From: Nothophaeocryptopus gaeumannii
Lineage: Eukaryota; Ascomycota; Dothideomycetes; Mycosphaerellales; Mycosphaerellaceae
Direction: 5' to 3'
Assembly (NCBI GenBank): GCA_031771865.1
Contig: JASISA010000042.1
Coordinates: 1,233,501-1,297,500 of the forward strand
DNA length: 64,000 nucleotides
Shown here one piece after another: positions 45,169-55,773 of the stretch. Under the pieces are notes generated by a model. That model ran no database searches. It was not told the DNA's origin and was given only the letters and a program-made list of their open reading frames with translations. The position numbers and the translations under genes were made by a program. How positions within the stretch are numbered: the first letter of the stretch is position 1; each line of letters opens with the position of its first letter.

Positions 45169-45437
45169 TTATATGCAATTCCCGCACCCAAAAGTTTGTG
45201 ATGAACAATAGAGATATCCATAGTTGTCGTGGTGGCACCAGCCGCCACAGAATTGTGTTCCCCTGGCGTCGGCACCCTTGTGTATAATTAGTCTCTAAGT
45301 CGATCTAAGGTCCTCATTTTACTTACACAACAACAGCTACAGACTGGTTTCCCCCACCCATCCGCACATTCGTCCGCAACCACAGACTGGACGGCAAGGT
45401 AAAGAAGTCCTAAGAAGAGGAGAGTACGGCGGAACAT
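45169..45437 (-). CDS. Small secreted cysteine-rich protein, effector-like
   Basis: Two exons, 45327-45437 and 45169-45276, with a 50-bp intron (GTAAGT donor, CACAAG acceptor). The spliced frame gives 72 residues: a signal peptide of 21 (MFRRTLLFLGLLYLAVQSVV + A), then a 51-residue mature part with ten Cys at 24, 33, 35, 36, 37, 47, 51, 61, 68 and 71. The even number and the density suggest five disulfides. Exon 1 supplies five Cys and exon 2 five. No known family was recognised. A TATA box lies 124 bp upstream of the start. Fungal proteins of this shape include host-interaction effectors and antimicrobial peptides; which applies here is unknown. The frame is too short to be seen without splicing. 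Confidence 0.7.
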
Positions 45438-46514
45438 ATTGATCGAAGGCCGAGAATTTAGCTGTAGGAGGAAGATCGTAGTAAAGGTTGGAATAGTAAT
45501 AGGTGTAGCTGGAAATCAGGTTAATTAAAGAACCAACTATTCAGATCGTGTGCTGTTCGATATATATAACGAGTGACTCTGGTCGGGTGACTGGTGAGTA
45601 TTGCCCTATCTCGGCTTCTCAGACATTTCTACGATGTAGCCAATCAAAGCACTAAGTGTATTGAACTCCTCGTAGAAAGGAGTGTTGCTAGTTTATGCTG
45701 CAAGCTTGTTCTATATCGGCTCCGGACGGACAACTACACAGGGATAGTCCTGGCGCTGAGCACACCCGCGCTGTCCCCTTTTGGCTGTCTCCCCCTTGAT
45801 CGGGTAGAGCAGCAAAGCTACAAGAGATTATTCTTCCTTGCGCGGTAATGCCGGAATGCCTAAGCCAAGATCACGCGTGACACGTCATTTCTACGAGGGG
45901 ATGGGAACGAGATAGAGCATTGCCTCCTTTCAACATAGTGTGTCTAGATCATGGCGGCAAGACCCGCATCGACGCATGGAACCCATGCGAAGACCTCGAC
46001 GTCCTGCTTGCTAGGTATGCAACCCAAGCCCGCTGTTAGGGACATCGCAAGGAAAGTCTTTCGAAGATGGGTACTTTTCCACCCAATTGCAGCAGCTTTA
46101 AATGTGCCTTCAATCACTGGCGTCGTGTATCATATCAAGTAGTCCTATGGTATGTCGAGAGATGGAGTAGTGCAGTTCGGGAAAGAAGCTTGCTCAGACG
46201 ACATGCATATTGCGTGCTCTGCAAGTCCACTCGACACGTGACCCCAGTAGTCAGTAAGCTGCCTCAATCGTCATTGAAAGAGGATACGTACCGAATAAGC
46301 GCCAAATAGTGTCCAGGAACACCGGCTCTGCTACTGGGCAGAGCTGTTCGTGGTATGTGAGGGGCGTGAAGCTGTTTCGGCTTATCGGCCAACTTAGCCT
46401 GGGCGGCGGATTGTGTTGAGTTTCACACCTCTTCTTGTTTATCTCTATAGTCAGACAACTTCTTCTCGACAATGGACTTTTTATTACACCACGGCACGGG
46501 ATCAACTTGTCAAA
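45438..46514. other. Intergenic, divergent promoters
   Basis: About 1.1 kb between the secreted Cys-rich gene (minus) and the oxygenase gene (plus). Apart from the TATA box I see no gene or RNA. Confidence 0.45.
45561..45568 (-). promoter_or_regulatory. Candidate TATA box of the secreted Cys-rich gene
   Basis: TATATATA lies 124 bp upstream of the start codon at 45437, with an AT-rich leader between them. The distance is compatible with a fungal TATA-driven promoter, a type common for regulated genes. Nothing else in the flank competes. Confidence 0.45.
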
Positions 46515-47727
46515 ATGGCTGCTACAGCAACTCAAACAGTTCAAGATGTGCCAAGGCACGTCCTGCCTGCATATCAGCAAGCTAGAGAGTCGAAATACGA
46601 GTTGGACTGGGCGCGCCTGGTCACGCTTGACCTCTCTCAATTTGATACACCAGGCGGGAAGGAGAGACTGGTGACTCAGCTCAAGGATGCCGTGCACAGT
46701 GTCGGCTTCTTTTACGTAGGTTAGCCTTGGCGAATGGCAACGGACTTGCTAACGCAGTGGTCAGATTACCAACTTCGGCCTCTCACAAGAAGAGGTAGAT
46801 CGACAATTTGCCATTGGCAAAGAACTATTTGCTCTTCCTGAAGAGGAGAAGCTCAAGCACAGAGCCGAGCTGGAGCGCGGGCACTACAGTGGCTATCGTC
46901 CCAGAGGTACCATCGAATTGTTCCCCGGCCTGAGGGACAACGTTGAAATGTACAATGTCTTCAAGTTTCTGCCTGAAACGGAGCGCAGCCATCCAGACAT
47001 CGTCCACGAGCATCGAGCCGAGATCGAAAAATTCCAGAGACATATCGCTGAAGACACTGTCCAGAAGCTTTTGACGCTGATCTCTATCGTCCTCGAGTTG
47101 CCAGAGGACCACCTTTCGCAAGGCCATCGTTACGACGATGTCAGCGACTGCCACCTCAGGTATATGATTTATCGTGCCCGGACGGCAGAGGAAAACGCCA
47201 AGTACCAGAACTTGTATTCGCGCGGGCACACGGATTTCGGCTCTTTGACACTGCTCTTCCGACAGCCCATTGCTGCCCTGCAGGTCTTGATGCCTGATGG
47301 GTCATGGAAGTGGGTGAAGCCGTATCCGGGAAGCATCACCGTGAACATTGCAGACGTGCTGCAGTTCTGGACGAACGGCTACCTGAAGTCGTCCATCCAT
47401 CGTGTTGTTGCCCCACCTGATGATCAGGCACATTTGGATCGTCTTGGTCTGTTGTACTTCTTGAGGTAAGACTTCGACTTCTTCCTGGCGGTAGCGCTTT
47501 GCTAATTATCCTTTCACAGGCCGTCGCATGAACTTGATTTGAAGACTGTTGACAGCCCTTTGTTGAAGCGACTTGGGCTCAAAGGCGAAGGAGATGGTGA
47601 GGCGGCTGGCATCAAGGCCGGAGACTGGGTGAGGATGCGCGTGAAGCAGAACCAGGACAAGCCGAAAAGTGGTGGCCACAAGGAGAAGGAGGTCCTTGGC
47701 GGTGTGAAGGTGAAGTATTACGACTGA
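46515..47727 (+). CDS. 2-oxoglutarate/Fe(II) oxygenase, isopenicillin-N-synthase-like
   Basis: Three exons: 46515-46715, 46765-47465 and 47520-47727, introns 49 and 54 bp, giving 369 residues. The N-domain DIOX_N is at about 30-150 (SVGFFYITNFGLSQEEVDRQ). The C-domain double-stranded beta-helix has the iron ligands H222, D224 (RGHTDFG) and H279 (SIHRVV). The usual RxS that binds 2-oxoglutarate reads R293-L-G295, so the Ser is missing; co-substrate binding may differ. Such enzymes hydroxylate or desaturate small molecules, often in secondary metabolism or hormone-like pathways. Substrate unknown. The start is ATG 46515 with context CAAAATGGC. Confidence 0.87.
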
Positions 47728-47820
47728 TCGGTAACCTCACATGGATGCCACGTGTTGGGTGAGACCTAAACGCCCCAGTTCTCCAGATTCCCCAGACATC
47801 GCCACGCGCTGTAGGCTTCT

Positions 47821-48568
47821 TCAATATTCACCGTTCGAACTGCTGAGTGACGGATCCTTCTCGCTTAGCCTCATGTCGCGTGACACTGCGGCCGCACCGT
47901 ACGGTGGCAGAGCGAATGCTTCTTCCAGCAAGTCGGCAAGATACTCATCGCAGTCACGACGCCTCTCATCAGCCACCTCATGCTGGACGCCGTATCATGT
48001 ACCCCTTGATACATATCAGCGAGAGTCGCAACAATGTATTCAACCCGCCTTCGAGCCTCCGGTATGCCCATCTGAGAATCCCTCTGGCTCACGCGTGGTG
48101 AATAGGTTCGGACCGTGCAGTCGCGTGTTCGTTGAGAACAGCTTGTACAGACGCCACGATCCCAATCCTGTGTTCCAGGCGGCTGTCGTCCATGTGTCGT
48201 AGTGTACAGTAGATGTCGAGGATGCGAAGCTTTGTGGGTGGACATGCGGTCGGTGAGAGGCTGGCTGTTTGGAGGTGGCCAGTGCTGCAAGATCTTCAGT
48301 CGGCTTTCCCGAACGAGTCTTCCTCGCCCATTCTTGGCATTTCTAACCCGCCTTTAGAAGGCTCTAGGACAACTCTGTATCCATCAACCATCGGCTTCAC
48401 GACGCCTCGAAGATGGACTCGCATGCGTGTCACCAGCTGGATGTCTCGTCCTGGAAAGCCGGCTAGGCCCTCAAGGTACTCTCCCCGCTTCACTCCGCAG
48501 AATCTCTGCAATATCTGGGGTAGTTCTGCGGAGTGACTGGGTATCACGACCGATGGACATCGTCGCAC
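47821..48568 (-). pseudogene. Possible decayed gene, frame-broken
   Basis: Protein-like segments occur on the minus strand, but in different frames. One frame is open at 48296-48568; after a TGA the same frame continues with LRILDIYCTLRHMDDSRLEH and IGIVASVQAVLNEHATARSE to a stop near 48090. A second frame carries ARRRVEYIVATLADMYQ. A third, ending at 47821, carries ERRRDCDEYLADLLEEAFAL. A GTGAGC donor near 48090 allows one intron, but no single splice model joined all the pieces. I read it as a pseudogene, or a multi-exon gene I failed to resolve. No family recognised. Confidence 0.35.
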
Positions 48569-48793
48569 GTACCGTTGGTTCGTCGTTCGAAAGAGGGGGA
48601 CGGGTATGCTTTACCAGTCACAATCCGTGCCCAGCTCGTGGCACAGGGCAGAAGCACGGTCGACTATAAGATTAAGCATGCCTTGTGGTCTCCACGATGA
48701 ACCAAGATCACGCTGAACCCAGCTCTTCGGACCTCTCCTATACACAGGGTCTATCTTTTCGCACCCTCAATTCTCCTGCCAGATACCTTCAAG

Positions 48794-50445
48794 ATGGGTG
48801 TCGAACTTCGGGGCTCGACCCTGATCGCGATTATTCTCGTGGCCTCTGGATTGGACTTCCTTCTCTTCGGATATGACCAAGGACTCTTCGGCGGTATCCT
48901 AGGCGGCCACCGCTTCAAGACGATGCTGGGCGATCCGAACCCAACAATGACCGGTCTCGTCACTGGACTTTACGATATTGGATGTGCCGTTGGAGCCGTA
49001 GCCGCCTTCTTTGGTGGGGAAAGGCTAGGACGCAAACGATCAATCATCATCGCCAATTTCATCGTTATTATCGGAGCCGCGATTCAAACGGCCAGCTATT
49101 CGTATGCCCAGATGGCAGTCGCCCGAATCATTGCCGGTGTTGGTGTCGGTCTCTCTACTGTTGCTGTTCCCATCCTGCAATCCGAGACTCTCCCATCGCA
49201 CAACCGCGGTGCTCTCCTGGTTGTCCAGTCCGCGCTTATCATCATCGGTGTGGCTATTGCTTCCTGGCTCTGCTTCGCCACTCTTTTCGCCAACAGCAGC
49301 TTGCAATGGCGCTTCCCAATCGCCTGCCAGATCCTCTTCTCCATGCTCGTGCTCTGCTGCATGCCGTTTATCCCAGAGACCCCACGTTGGTTGGCGAAGC
49401 ATGGACGCACCGAAGAAGCCCGTCATGTCATCTCTCGCCTTCTCGACAAGCCAGAGGATGACCCTGAGGTCCAGGGCCAGCTCGCTGAGATTCTGGAGGC
49501 CATCGCCGCTGAGAACGCTACTGAGGAGCCTTCCTGGACCGAAGTCTTCTCCAACGCAACCAAGTCCCGCAATCTGCAGCGTGTCCTCCTCGGCATGGGT
49601 CCATACATGATGAACCAATGTAAGTGATGGCCATGCGACCAGAATAGCCCCCCCCGAAGCGCCTGCTGACTTCGCATCTAGGGTCCGGTATCAATGCACT
49701 CTGCTATTATTTGGCCTACATCCTCGAGACCTACCTCAACTTCAGCACTCAAATGTCACTGATCCTCGCCTCCGTTGCTTTCACCCAATACGCCATCTTC
49801 TCCTGGCCACCATACTTCTACATCGACAAGATTGGCCGCAGATGGACTGTCATCTGGTCTTCCATCGGCTGCGCCATCTGCATGGCCGTCATCGCCGGTT
49901 GCTTGATCAACCAGAGCTACACCAGCGCCGCCGCCGCCGTTGCTTTCATGTTCCTCTGTAAGTTGATGATCCTTTCTAACCTTCATGCGACCATAACTGA
50001 CCAAAGCATAGACCTCGATTGCTTCACTCTCGGCATCCTCCCAGTCTCCTGGTCCTACTCTGCCGAGATCCAACCCCTCAACGTCCGTAACAAAGCCACG
50101 GCCGTAGGCGTCTTCTCGCATTGGATGTCGAACTTCGTCGTCGTCATGGTCACTCCGATTGGACTCAACTCCATCGGCGGAAACTACTTCTGGATCTGGG
50201 CCATCGTCTGCGCCAGCTTCGTGCCACTCACCTACCTCTTCGGTGTCGAGACCTCCGGCCGTACCCTCGAGCAAATCGATCAGATGTTCTTCGAGAACCC
50301 GCGTGTGCTGATGGGATTGGACAAGAGGAATACGGAGGTTATCAAGGCTAGCAAGGAGGATGAAGAGAATCGGTATAGGGCTTTTGCTAAGGGTGATGAG
50401 AAGAGCATTGAGCAGATTAGCATTGATCAGCTTGAGAAGAAGTAG
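48794..50445 (+). CDS. MFS sugar transporter
   Basis: Three exons: 48794-49619, 49682-49957 and 50012-50445, introns 62 and 54 bp, each splitting a codon that begins with T. The product has 511 residues with twelve predicted membrane helices. Sugar-porter signatures: GERLGRKRSIII after helix 2, PETPRWLAKHGR after helix 6, NQWSGINALCYY in helix 7 and PVSWSYSAEIQPLNVR in helix 10 (family consensus PVxWxYxxEI). It is likely a plasma-membrane proton-coupled hexose or related sugar importer. The specificity cannot be read from sequence. Confidence 0.92.
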
Positions 50446-50567
50446 GGATTGTCTGCTGTGGCATGGGAGGTTGGGAGGAGACCTGAATGATAGTACGAGA
50501 AGTCAAAGCACACCAGCTTCTGTAAATACCCATACGGAACGAGCACATACCATGAGCTACTTGTGGT

Positions 50568-51359
50568 TCACGACTCCGTTCCCTTTGGAATTTTCTCATA
50601 CGCTGCCTTGATTCCAGGCAGACTGCCGACTTGATCCAGCCACTTCTTGATGTTAGGATAAGAGTCAAGACTGAGTCCAGCGAAGCCATGCTGGTATAAC
50701 CAAGCATAGTTATGCAAGTCCACCCCGGTGGGACCAGAACCGGGCAAAATATATGGACCGCCAGTCTTCTTCAATTGGCCTTCCAGTACGCCAAAGCAGC
50801 GATATGTCTGTTCTTCGTATCGCTTAAGTGCGTCGTCATTCTTCTGGGAATGATAGTGACGGAACCAATTGACTTGGCCTGCAAAACATCAGCTTCTCTC
50901 TCGCAACCTTCCAGAAAACAGTCAAATAGATACCCACCCATCATAGGCCCCAAAGTACTCAACAAAAAGTACTCCCACTTCTCAAAATCCACAATATCTC
51001 TGCGTCGCTCAGTCAGCTCGAAAATCCCCGACCAATACTCGCCACAACCTCCGCACTTACTGCTCACTCTCTCCTCTCGGTCCAATCTTATTCCCTTTAT
51101 CATACACTCTCCTGATATAATTCATCACTGCCCCAGACTCCCAACTAGTGACTCCCGTGTTTGGGTCTTCGAGTGCGGGAACACGCCCATTCTCGTTGAT
51201 CTTGGTGAAGACGGGGCCTTTGACGCCATTGGAGGCGTCGCCGAATTGCCACAGTTTGACGGTGTAGGGGATGCTGAGGAGTTCGAGGGCGGCGGCGATT
51301 TTGTAGGGGTTGGGGCCTGTGCCGTGAGCGTGGAGGATGAGGGGTTTGATGGACGACAT
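50568..51359 (-). CDS. Glutathione S-transferase, Ure2-like
   Basis: Three exons: 51061-51359, 50938-50999 and 50568-50878, introns 61 and 59 bp, giving 223 residues. The N-terminal thioredoxin-like domain has GTGPNPYKIAAALELLSIPY at the start and NENGRVPALEDPNTGVTSWE, where the VPAL cis-Pro and the WESGA segment form the glutathione site. The helical C-domain has DFEKWEYFLLSTLGPMMGQ, spliced across exon 2, and QVNWFRHYHS. This resembles fungal Ure2p-like GSTs, which detoxify electrophiles or peroxides in the cytosol. The splice sites are consensus and restore the conserved GPMMGQVNWF. Confidence 0.9.
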
Positions 51360-53875
51360 GGTGGGTTAGATGTGAGTGGTTTTCCAGTTCTTTTATCGTG
51401 AAATGGTGAGAGGATATGTATGTAAGTGTTTCGAAAGAAATGGCATTGAGGAGAGGGTCATCTGGCGGTTACATTGCGTCAGAATGGCCAATCGGCAACA
51501 CGCTTTTGCGTGGACAGAGCTCCAGCACGTACAGCACATCAGAGGTCGGTAGGTGGCTTGAAACGTATTACATGTCAACGAGAATCGTCCTGAAGCTCAC
51601 CGCCGCTCTCCCAAGTGGTTTGGGCGCTAATACTTGGAGAAGACTGAGATTGGAGCACGGGACCGGGATCGGAAGCGTTTGTCTGGTTTGACCTGTGGAG
51701 GACCTGCATACGGGCAGCCCTTCACGCGTCTAGAAGATGAGCCTTCTAATGCCGGCAATGGAGATGCTGTTGAAAGAGAGGGAGAGCGAGAAAGGAGGAT
51801 GTTGTTCGTGTCGCGATCGTGGTCGCGTTTAATTGAGTCTGCGTCTGTTTGTGCTCGCCGATCCGCTCCGCTGCCTCCGATTCCGCTCCGCCCTTCTGAG
51901 ACGACACTTCACCTCTGTTGCCAACATCACCATCTTCATGAACATCTCCTCTTCGACGGTACTGCTCTTGATACTCTATCCTTCTCCGCCGAAGGCTCTC
52001 TGGCCTCAGTTCTACGGCCGCCTCCGTTTCCGTCTCCGTTCCCGTCACCACGCGAGCCGCCGGAACTCGAAAGATGTGGGAGGTCAGAGGTGGCCCGGAG
52101 ATGGGGTCTGTGGTCGGTACACCTGGTGATCACCGAGATTGGCCCCATCTGGAAAGAGTCCGTTTTCAGTTCAGGCTATGCACAAGCTTGTCCTGGACGT
52201 CGAGCAAAGGGTGATGTCGTACGCTGTTCTGGAGTATTGGCTACGTCTCCCAGACGATTGGGGCCGGAACAGTCTGTGGCAGCTTGGTAACGTCTGCCAG
52301 ACAGCACCTTTGTGACCGATCGATTGGCTCATGCTCGACTTTGACGACATGTGCCACCTCATATCAGGGCACAGGAGCCTAACACGTCCTGCTCAAGCTC
52401 TTTCCTGCAGCACTTGCCACTATCCGCCGACACTCAGCCTTAGCCGAGATGGTATCACCCGCGTCCAGGACTTCATCATTGTTGTCTAGGGCTGAAGCTG
52501 CATCGTTTCCGATCTCATCTTGTCGGGAGCTTGCCCATAGTCGGAGCCAGGTACACATTCTTCAAGATTCCGGCCGGCCCTGTCATGTGAGTATCGCGAG
52601 CAATTGCCCGAGAGTGCACGAAGGTGCCTTCAACGGACGAGATATGGAACTGCAATGGCTTTGCTGCTTCGTTTGACTGGCAAGATCAGTCTTTCCGACC
52701 CATGCTGGGTAGATGCGCCACTGCCACGGACCTCATCCCAGGCTGCACTAATCCTTCGCGGTGTGTCACTGTATTGAGGCGTTGAAGCAGCGTCAAGATA
52801 CCTACATATCAACCCGACACTTGAGCAGGACGTTCCATGGTAAAAGAAACCACAGAACAGTAGCGTTGCATAAGTTGCATCGAGCTCGTCCGTGGTGGGC
52901 CCGATCCCGCGCCTTCAGCCTTCTTTGGGAGGAATGCGTTATCAGGCGAGCGCCACCAAAACAAATGGGTGTGAAGACAGTGCACGCGGAGTGAAATGAC
53001 AGCCGTGCTGCCGCTACGATTGATAACTAGCTGCGCTGCCCGCTGTAGCTCTGTGCTCTGGTTTCCTACTGGACGCATCACGAATCTGGCAGTGCTCGCA
53101 TGAAACGAACAGCGCTAGCTCCAACGACGACTTGACAGCCCTCTCACGTGTTGCCCAAGCTGCTGTGTGCTTACGCCTGCGCGCTTGTCCAACCAACGGG
53201 AGACACGTTGTCGCGGCTCCTTCGACAGCAAGATGGAAATCCCATTGGACTTAGATCGCACCGAGCTATCCATTCGATTCGCCACTCCTCCGCTACAGTT
53301 CACGCTAAGTCTCCGAGCGGTGACCCAGGCTATCGTTAGGGAGGACAAGCCAGAAGATGCGCAGAAGGCAGGCTCAACAATCAAGCGCGATGGCAGCACT
53401 TGATTGAGCTGCGACCGATTGTGCTCCCGGGGAAAGGCATGTTGCTGCGGCTCATGAGAATGAGTGGCATCCCAAGGCATCCATGCACGGGCCCAGACAC
53501 GGATACCGCAAACACACTTGCTCCTGCAACAGATGACGCTGTTACCCTGTCCTTGCCAAGGCCGTCACGCCGTATGGTTCACTGCAACAGCGGTGTTAAC
53601 ATAAGAAGGACTACTTCATCGGACTCCAGGTTGTCTCCGATCATTCAAGCCAACATACAAGTGGCATTGACAACAAAGCACCTTGGCCTCCGGGCAGGAC
53701 AAACTCTACTGATCGCCTGTATGACAACTCTGGTGAAGGAAAGCAGCCAAGCCCCATCCAGCGGCCGCTCAATCCTCGCATCTTTGCTACCACCATCACT
53801 TTCACACACGCGCGGTGTTTCCACACAGCACGCTCAACGCTCCTATCGAGATCCCTTCTAGTCGCTACATCAATC
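51360..53875. other. Long intergenic region, no supported gene
   Basis: 2.5 kb. Open frames at 51634-52290 (plus), 51746-52051 (minus), 53115-53480 (minus) and 53400-53861 (plus) have no recognised motif and conflict in strand. A short imperfect CGTTTCCGTCTC-type run sits at about 52014-52046. It may contain decayed genes or long regulatory DNA. Confidence 0.4.
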
Positions 53876-54523
53876 ATGTCTGCGCCTACCTCGACGAGAT
53901 GTGCTCACTGCCAGTCCGCTGGACATACTTGCCAGTACTGCGTTGCTGCCGCACTTGCGCAGCGCGATCAGACCCAATCTGAGCAGGACCGCCTATCCCG
54001 TTACCTACAGTCCATCATTGGCAAGTACAGAAAGAGCGATTGATGATGGCTGCTCGGCTGCTAGTGTGCAGTGCAACAGCAGCAGGATCTCCAGCGTCTG
54101 CGCGAGCAGCGTCCAACACCTGGCACGGTCTATGCGCACGCCAATCGTTCCGTCGCGGAGAACGTCGTTGCTAGTGCTACGCCAAATCAGCTTCCAAGTA
54201 CATACCCGTACCCTACAAGCATTACAATTCCTCGAGCGGCCGGAGACGCACCAAGCTCCGCACCACGGCGTCAGAACAGGGGCGGAACAATGTCAACAGG
54301 CGTCACTCGTGGACAGATCCTTGCCTTAAGACAGTACTTCGATCCAGCGCCGCCGCTCGTGAGACGTTCAACTCAAACGCAGCCGAATCCGACCGAAGGA
54401 CCTCAGGGGCAACAGCGCCGTCAGGCCCTAAGGTCCATCACGGGCACATCAATCACCAACATGGGACGAAGTAGATCTAGCGAGGATAGGGACGGCAACG
54501 AAGAGAATGAGGAGACCAGGTGA
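53876..54523 (+). CDS. Small CxxC-CxxC protein, unknown function
   Basis: Two exons, 53876-54020 and 54072-54523, giving 198 residues. The 51-bp intron starts GCAAGT and ends GTGCAG, a GC-AG intron; the nearby GT donor would shift the frame. The N-terminus has two Cys pairs, C9-x2-C12 and C19-x2-C22 (RCAHCQSAGHTCQYC), likely one zinc site. The rest is Gln/Pro/Arg-rich and mostly disordered, with QQQQDLQRLREQR just after the junction. No family recognised. It converges on the 54802-55752 gene, 278 bp away. Confidence 0.65.
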
Positions 54524-54801
54524 CCAGCAATGATTGTTTCTTATGTAGAGGCGTTGTATGCTACTCACGAACTCCCGCACTCCTCTCACCTGTTTCCTCA
54601 TTCGCGAGCGGGACACGAGCGAGAAACACAGACGGGGCGACATGCTCCTCTCAGAAACACCGCCAGGACATATTTGACATCCTCATCAACCCAGCGCGCC
54701 ATCCATTCTGTCTTCGCCAAATGTCTGCTCATGGTCAACAACTCTCCCTTGCAGCCAAGCCAAGATCACCGTGAACCCAGGTCCCATTTGCTCATAATCC
54801 A

Positions 54802-55752
54802 CTACTCTCCCACTTGCAACAACGCCCTCACCTTCTCGCTTTCCTCGCGCGGTGCGACTTTCCGACCCATCAACCCCTTCCAGTCCAGGCTCATCACCGG
54901 ACCCTGCAGGGTAAGAATTTGCTCTCCGCCCCAATCCTCCCAATCACACACCCACTCCCCTTGCATATTATTCACTGCCGCAAATTCCAGTTCCAATTCC
55001 CAGCTGTTTTCGGTTTTGTCGATGTTACCAGCGACAACGCCCTGCTGTCGGAGGAACTCGAGTATGCGCAGAAAGTGTCGTTGATGTAGAGCGGAGAGAG
55101 GAGGATTTGTTTCCTTCAAATATTGATGCGTGCGGATGGTTAATTGCATTGGTAATGAGAAGAGGTCGGCTTGCTGCAAGGACGGGATGAAACGCCAATA
55201 CGATCGGAAGTCTTCAAACGACATATCATGACGGCGGCTTTGGCGTCTGCGGGCAGACATATCCTCCAACTCCATCCTCACTTCCTCATCTCCCTTACTC
55301 GAATCCCTCAACAGCTGGATCTCATCTCTCGTGCGTGCCGGCCGAGCACCAAGCTGGAAGAATCGAGGATCATCGCGGATGTGATTTCGTATAAAGACTG
55401 ATCTCGCTTCTTTGTGCGTTGCTCGGGAAACTAGCAGGATCTGCAATCGTCTTCTGAGAGCTTCCCTATGAGGTTCATGGAAGCAGCTGGTGAAATGGCA
55501 GTCGGCGTCGGAGGGGGTGAGGTGGTCCTTGGGACATTGGGCGAGGAAGTAGAAGGTGTAGATGAGTTCGCGGAGCTCGAAGGGAAGGCTGTCGCAGAAC
55601 GTTTGTTGCATGACGGGCGCGGAGGTGGATGTTTCGGCTTTTGAAGTTGGGTCCGCGGTAAAGAAGTCGGAGAGTTGGGTTGAAAGTAGGTATTCGGAGT
55701 GCAGCTGCTCGCTGGAGACTCTCGCTTGGCGGTTGAAATTCGGAAAGTTCAA
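54802..55752 (-). CDS. LPxELR-type fungal protein (F-box-like N-terminus)
   Basis: A 316-residue single-exon protein. The motif DSLPFELRELIYTFYF (about 54-69) is the F-box-like or 2EXR-type start common in large, poorly characterised fungal families, followed by RRLQILLVSRATHKEARSVF. The remainder is charged and helical without a catalytic motif. The function is unknown; an F-box role in ubiquitination would be a guess. A decayed relative sharing the LPxELR and LLVSxxxHxEAxxVFI motifs lies immediately upstream on the same strand. Confidence 0.7.
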   Translation of the reverse strand: MNFPNFNRQARVSSEQLHSEYLLSTQLSDFFTADPTSKAETSTSAPVMQQTFCDSLPFELRELIYTFYFLAQCPKDHLTPSDADCHFTSCFHEPHREALRRRLQILLVSRATHKEARSVFIRNHIRDDPRFFQLGARPARTRDEIQLLRDSSKGDEEVRMELEDMSARRRQSRRHDMSFEDFRSYWRFIPSLQQADLFSLPMQLTIRTHQYLKETNPPLSALHQRHFLRILEFLRQQGVVAGNIDKTENSWELELEFAAVNNMQGEWVCDWEDWGGEQILTLQGPVMSLDWKGLMGRKVAPREESEKVRALLQVGE

Positions 55753-55773
55753 GTGAGTACACCGGTCTTAGCT

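Noticed and set aside
44867..45211. 114-codon Pro/His/Thr-rich frame
   Set aside because: It is the translation of the minisatellite and overlaps the Cys-rich gene antisense.
39993..51359. Defined secondary-metabolite gene cluster
   Set aside because: There are two GSTs, an oxygenase, transporters and, further left, a LaeA-like methyltransferase, but no polyketide, peptide or terpene synthase backbone gene, and housekeeping RRP9 lies inside the stretch.
51634..52290. 218-codon plus frame and overlapping minus frame
   Set aside because: Low-complexity, no motif, conflicting strands; kept only in the gap description.
53400..53861. 153-codon plus-strand frame
   Set aside because: No recognised content; ends just before the start of the CxxC gene, so more likely its leader.
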